Positions 62,048 through 64,000 of a stretch of DNA of 64,000 nt are shown piece after piece (positions within the stretch are counted from its first letter, which is position 1; each line of letters opens with the position of its first letter). This stretch comes from Chloroflexota bacterium. GTDB taxonomy: Bacteria > Chloroflexota > Dehalococcoidia > SM23-28-2 > RBG-16-64-32. The DNA lies in NCBI GenBank assembly GCA_029262695.1, contig JAJCYV010000020.1, positions 1 to 64,000 on the forward strand, given 5' to 3'. The translations under genes and the position numbers were made by a program. The notes under the pieces are model-generated. The model was not told the DNA's origin, ran no database searches, and saw nothing but the letters and a program-made list of their open reading frames with translations.

Positions 62048-62086
62048 CCCGTTTCACGACACGCGTCAAGTACCGGATAGGGGCAT

Positions 62087-62105
62087 CACTAACGCCCGTT
62101 AGCGT
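62087..62105 (+). repeat. CACTAAYGC motif, site D
   Basis: CACTAACGCCCGTTAGCGT with GGGGCAT before it; fourth copy, between the regulator promoter and the FG-GAP gene end. Confidence 0.6.
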
Positions 62106-62161
62106 ACAATCGCCCCTTCACCAGCAGCACGTGAGGCGGCTGTTCGTCACGATGAGGCTTA

Positions 62162-64000
62162 CTAGCCAGCCCGCCGCCGGTATCGGTGCCAGGACACGCC
62201 GACCACGCCAACTGCTGCCAGGGCGACGGCCAGCGCGGCCACCTCTCGCTCGTGGCTTCGGCCATTCTGGCGCTCCGCCGTCGCGTCGTCTGACTCGACG
62301 GATAGCTCGACGACGCCGCCAATAGACGGCGTGAGGCTGACGGCAGCGAACGTACTAAAGCCGGAGACTTGGAATGTGAACACATTGGCAATGTGATCGC
62401 ACGACGGAGTCGAGATCGTAGGAACGGGGGGAGGATGCGCTACATCATGACACCTGGTCTGGCCGAAGAGAACCTGATTGTTCTTGGTTATGCGCAGACT
62501 GTCTTCCATGATCGGTGGGAGGGTGCCGTCGACTCGGTCATCATTTGGAGCCGTGTCCTCCCAAGCGAACGCGAGGGTGAATGGCTCCGCGTTATCGCAT
62601 GTCACACCCGAGGGCTGAACGTTGACTGAGAAGAGCGCCATACCCTGTCCCTGGTTCGTCGTGATCTCGAAATCAGTGCCTTGCGTGCCGGTGATTGAGA
62701 CGGATGTCTCGGAAACGAAACAGCCGGGAGGGATCGTGACAGATGTGCTTCCGTCAGGGGTGATCAGGGTCCCGCCGCCACTCCCGAAGGACTCTCCGGC
62801 CGAGCGATCAGGGTCGCATGTGTCCGACGCGTCGCTGGGGCAAGGATCGCAGGCGTCTCCTCCGTCCTGCGAATCGCTATTGGCCTGATCGGGGTTAGGC
62901 ACTAGCGGGCAGTTATCGACCGCATCCAGCACTCCGTCTGTATCCGTGTCGGTCGGGGGTGGGCCGAAGAAGACGTACACTTCGCCGCCAGAGCAGCGGT
63001 CGCCGGTCCCGCCCACGGAGCATACTCCCGCGCCCGTGCCGTCGGCGCCTGCGGCCGCCAGAACGAGGTCTTGCTCGCCATCGCCGTCGAAGTCGCCTAC
63101 AGTCGCCGAGATGCCCAGGTCATCTTCGGTTTCGGCGGCCAAAATCGTGAAATCAGGGCTGTCGGTCGCCAGATCAATGGTGCCGCTACGGGGACCCAGG
63201 ATTACGTAAGCTTCACCGGAGTCAGATCCGGGGCCGTCTGCGAACCGCACCCCCACGACGAGATCATCAAATCCGTCGCCGTTGAGGTCTCCGGCCGCCA
63301 GCATGAGACCAAGGCGATCGCCAGCGGCGCCGCCCCACACGGTCAGGTCAGTGAGGCTGGTAGTCTCCAGGTCGATGATGGTGCCTGCAGCCGGTAGGTT
63401 TACTCCGAGGATGACATACGCCTCGCCAGCCAGGGACCGGGCGTTGCTGGGGCCGTTCGCCCGATCCGCTCCGAGGATGAGATCATCCCTGCCGTCGCCG
63501 TCCAGGTCACCTACCGCCAGCGACCTGCCTGGCGGTGGCTCACCCAGCCGGTCATTGGCGTCGGCGCCGTAGATAGTGACAGCCAGGCTCGTGGTTGCCA
63601 GGTCAATGGTGCTACCCAGGGGCGGCAGGTCAGCTCCCCGGATAACGTACGCCTCACCCGCTCTCGACTTGGCTTCGCTGGCGGCGTCGGCCCAGGGCGC
63701 GCTCAGGAGAAGGTCGTCCTTTCCGTCGCCGTCGAAGTCTCCAGCCGCCACCGACGATCCCATCAGGTCATTGGCGTCGGCGCCGTAGATAGTGACAGCC
63801 AGGCTCGCGGTTGCCAGGTCGATGGTGCTGCCCGCAGGCGGTAGGTCAACGCCACGGATGACGTAGACCTCGCCGGCGCCGGCCTTGGCGTTACCAGCAG
63901 CGTCGGCTCCAATCGCCCCCAGGATGAGGTCGTCTTTCCCGTCTCCGTCCAGATCTCCAACCGCAACCGAATATCCCAGCCGGTCGCCGGCCTCCGCGCC
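62162..64000 (-). CDS. FG-GAP repeat surface protein with thrombospondin-3-like segment (5' end outside window)
   Basis: The frame is open from the window edge to 62162 (about 612 residues visible). At least six integrin-alpha-like FG-GAP repeats of about 72 residues are present (GDFDGDGKDDLLLSAP, GDLDGDGRDDLILGAD), with Ca2+-binding D-x-D-G-D-G loops. A thrombospondin type-3-like stretch follows (TDTDGVLDAVDNCPLVPNPD). A beta domain then precedes a C-terminal membrane span (VAALAVALAAVGVVGVSW) ending in RYRRRAG. It is an extracellular, wall-facing protein with likely adhesive or ligand-binding function. The start is not visible. Confidence 0.88.
   Translation of the reverse strand, partial: GAEAGDRLGYSVAVGDLDGDGKDDLILGAIGADAAGNAKAGAGEVYVIRGVDLPPAGSTIDLATASLAVTIYGADANDLMGSSVAAGDFDGDGKDDLLLSAPWADAASEAKSRAGEAYVIRGADLPPLGSTIDLATTSLAVTIYGADANDRLGEPPPGRSLAVGDLDGDGRDDLILGADRANGPSNARSLAGEAYVILGVNLPAAGTIIDLETTSLTDLTVWGGAAGDRLGLMLAAGDLNGDGFDDLVVGVRFADGPGSDSGEAYVILGPRSGTIDLATDSPDFTILAAETEDDLGISATVGDFDGDGEQDLVLAAAGADGTGAGVCSVGGTGDRCSGGEVYVFFGPPPTDTDTDGVLDAVDNCPLVPNPDQANSDSQDGGDACDPCPSDASDTCDPDRSAGESFGSGGGTLITPDGSTSVTIPPGCFVSETSVSITGTQGTDFEITTNQGQGMALFSVNVQPSGVTCDNAEPFTLAFAWEDTAPNDDRVDGTLPPIMEDSLRITKNNQVLFGQTRCHDVAHPPPVPTISTPSCDHIANVFTFQVSGFSTFAAVSLTPSIGGVVELSVESDDATAERQNGRSHEREVAALAVALAAVGVVGVSWHRYRRRAG
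63551..64000. repeat. tandem 216-bp coding repeats of the FG-GAP gene
   Basis: GTCATTGGCGTCGGCGCCGT at 63551 recurs at 63767 with the following 100 bp nearly identical. The 216-bp period equals 72 codons and matches the FG-GAP unit. Confidence 0.75.

Noticed and set aside
54483-62105. Integron attC sites as an explanation of the CACTAAYGC motifs
   Set aside because: The AAC and GTT cores are only a few bases apart, without the long foldable attC body, and there is no integron integrase.

Overview
The window is GC-rich (high G+C third positions, frequent GTG/TTG starts) and reads as a bacterial chromosome fragment. Several features point to the Chloroflexota, most likely a Dehalococcoidia-type lineage: secreted proteins ending in paired WGDxDCSG..DPVDSL modules, threonine/proline-rich linkers, a bacterial protein O-mannosyltransferase next to GT-C membrane enzymes, a MalT/SARP-like giant regulator, and a DUF5317 protein. 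That assignment is inference from family content; no rRNA gene is present.

Layout. 1-3478: TetR regulator (cut by the window edge) beside a four-gene catabolic operon (nitronate monooxygenase-like, zinc-type alcohol dehydrogenase, PaaI-like thioesterase, CMD-family protein). 3670-17715: housekeeping and transport genes (Lhr helicase, hydrolase, tandem GNAT, P-type Ca-type ATPase divergent from a Na/Ca antiporter, uvrC) and the first dockerin-like secreted protein plus a cupredoxin. 17807-26118: pcm, a membrane-linked methyltransferase, a XerD-like recombinase, a lipoprotein metallopeptidase, SLOG protein, enolase, 3-hydroxyacyl-CoA dehydrogenase. 26155-32735: glycosylation cluster (GT2, GtrA, two GT-C proteins, PMT). 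32899-44207: envelope cluster, with a sorbosone-dehydrogenase-like lipoprotein, three cohesin-like proteins, a 1476-residue secreted protein with two dockerin-like modules, and a Pro/Arg/Leu-repeat membrane protein. 44329-47349: a small-zinc-protein operon and an MBL/PhlG-like islet bounded by tRNA-Arg 3'-half relics and an intact tRNA-Arg(CCG). 47441-49739: otsA and otsB, convergent. 49757-54435: a comM (Mg-chelatase family) remnant cut at its CPCG motif by a five-gene phage-like island (ParB-methyltransferase, RAMA-like protein, unknowns). 54580-64000: accessory region with a lamin-tail/dockerin protein that continues in frame past a UGA into a ComEC-like MBL domain, a deazaflavin-type reductase, an excisionase-like HTH, DUF5317, a 1032-residue MalT/SARP-type regulator, and an FG-GAP protein running off the edge.

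The most interesting system is a putative non-cellulosomal cohesin-dockerin surface assembly. Two membrane-anchored cohesin-like proteins (34713-35624, 36693-37355), one adaptor carrying both a cohesin-like domain and two dockerin-like modules (35630-36484), and three dockerin-terminated secreted cargo proteins (15969-17183, 37391-41821, 54580-55476) all lie in one 40-kb stretch. The nearby O-mannosyltransferase is a candidate modifier of their Thr/Pro-rich linkers. The receptor-ligand pairing is inferred from domain resemblance and has not been shown.
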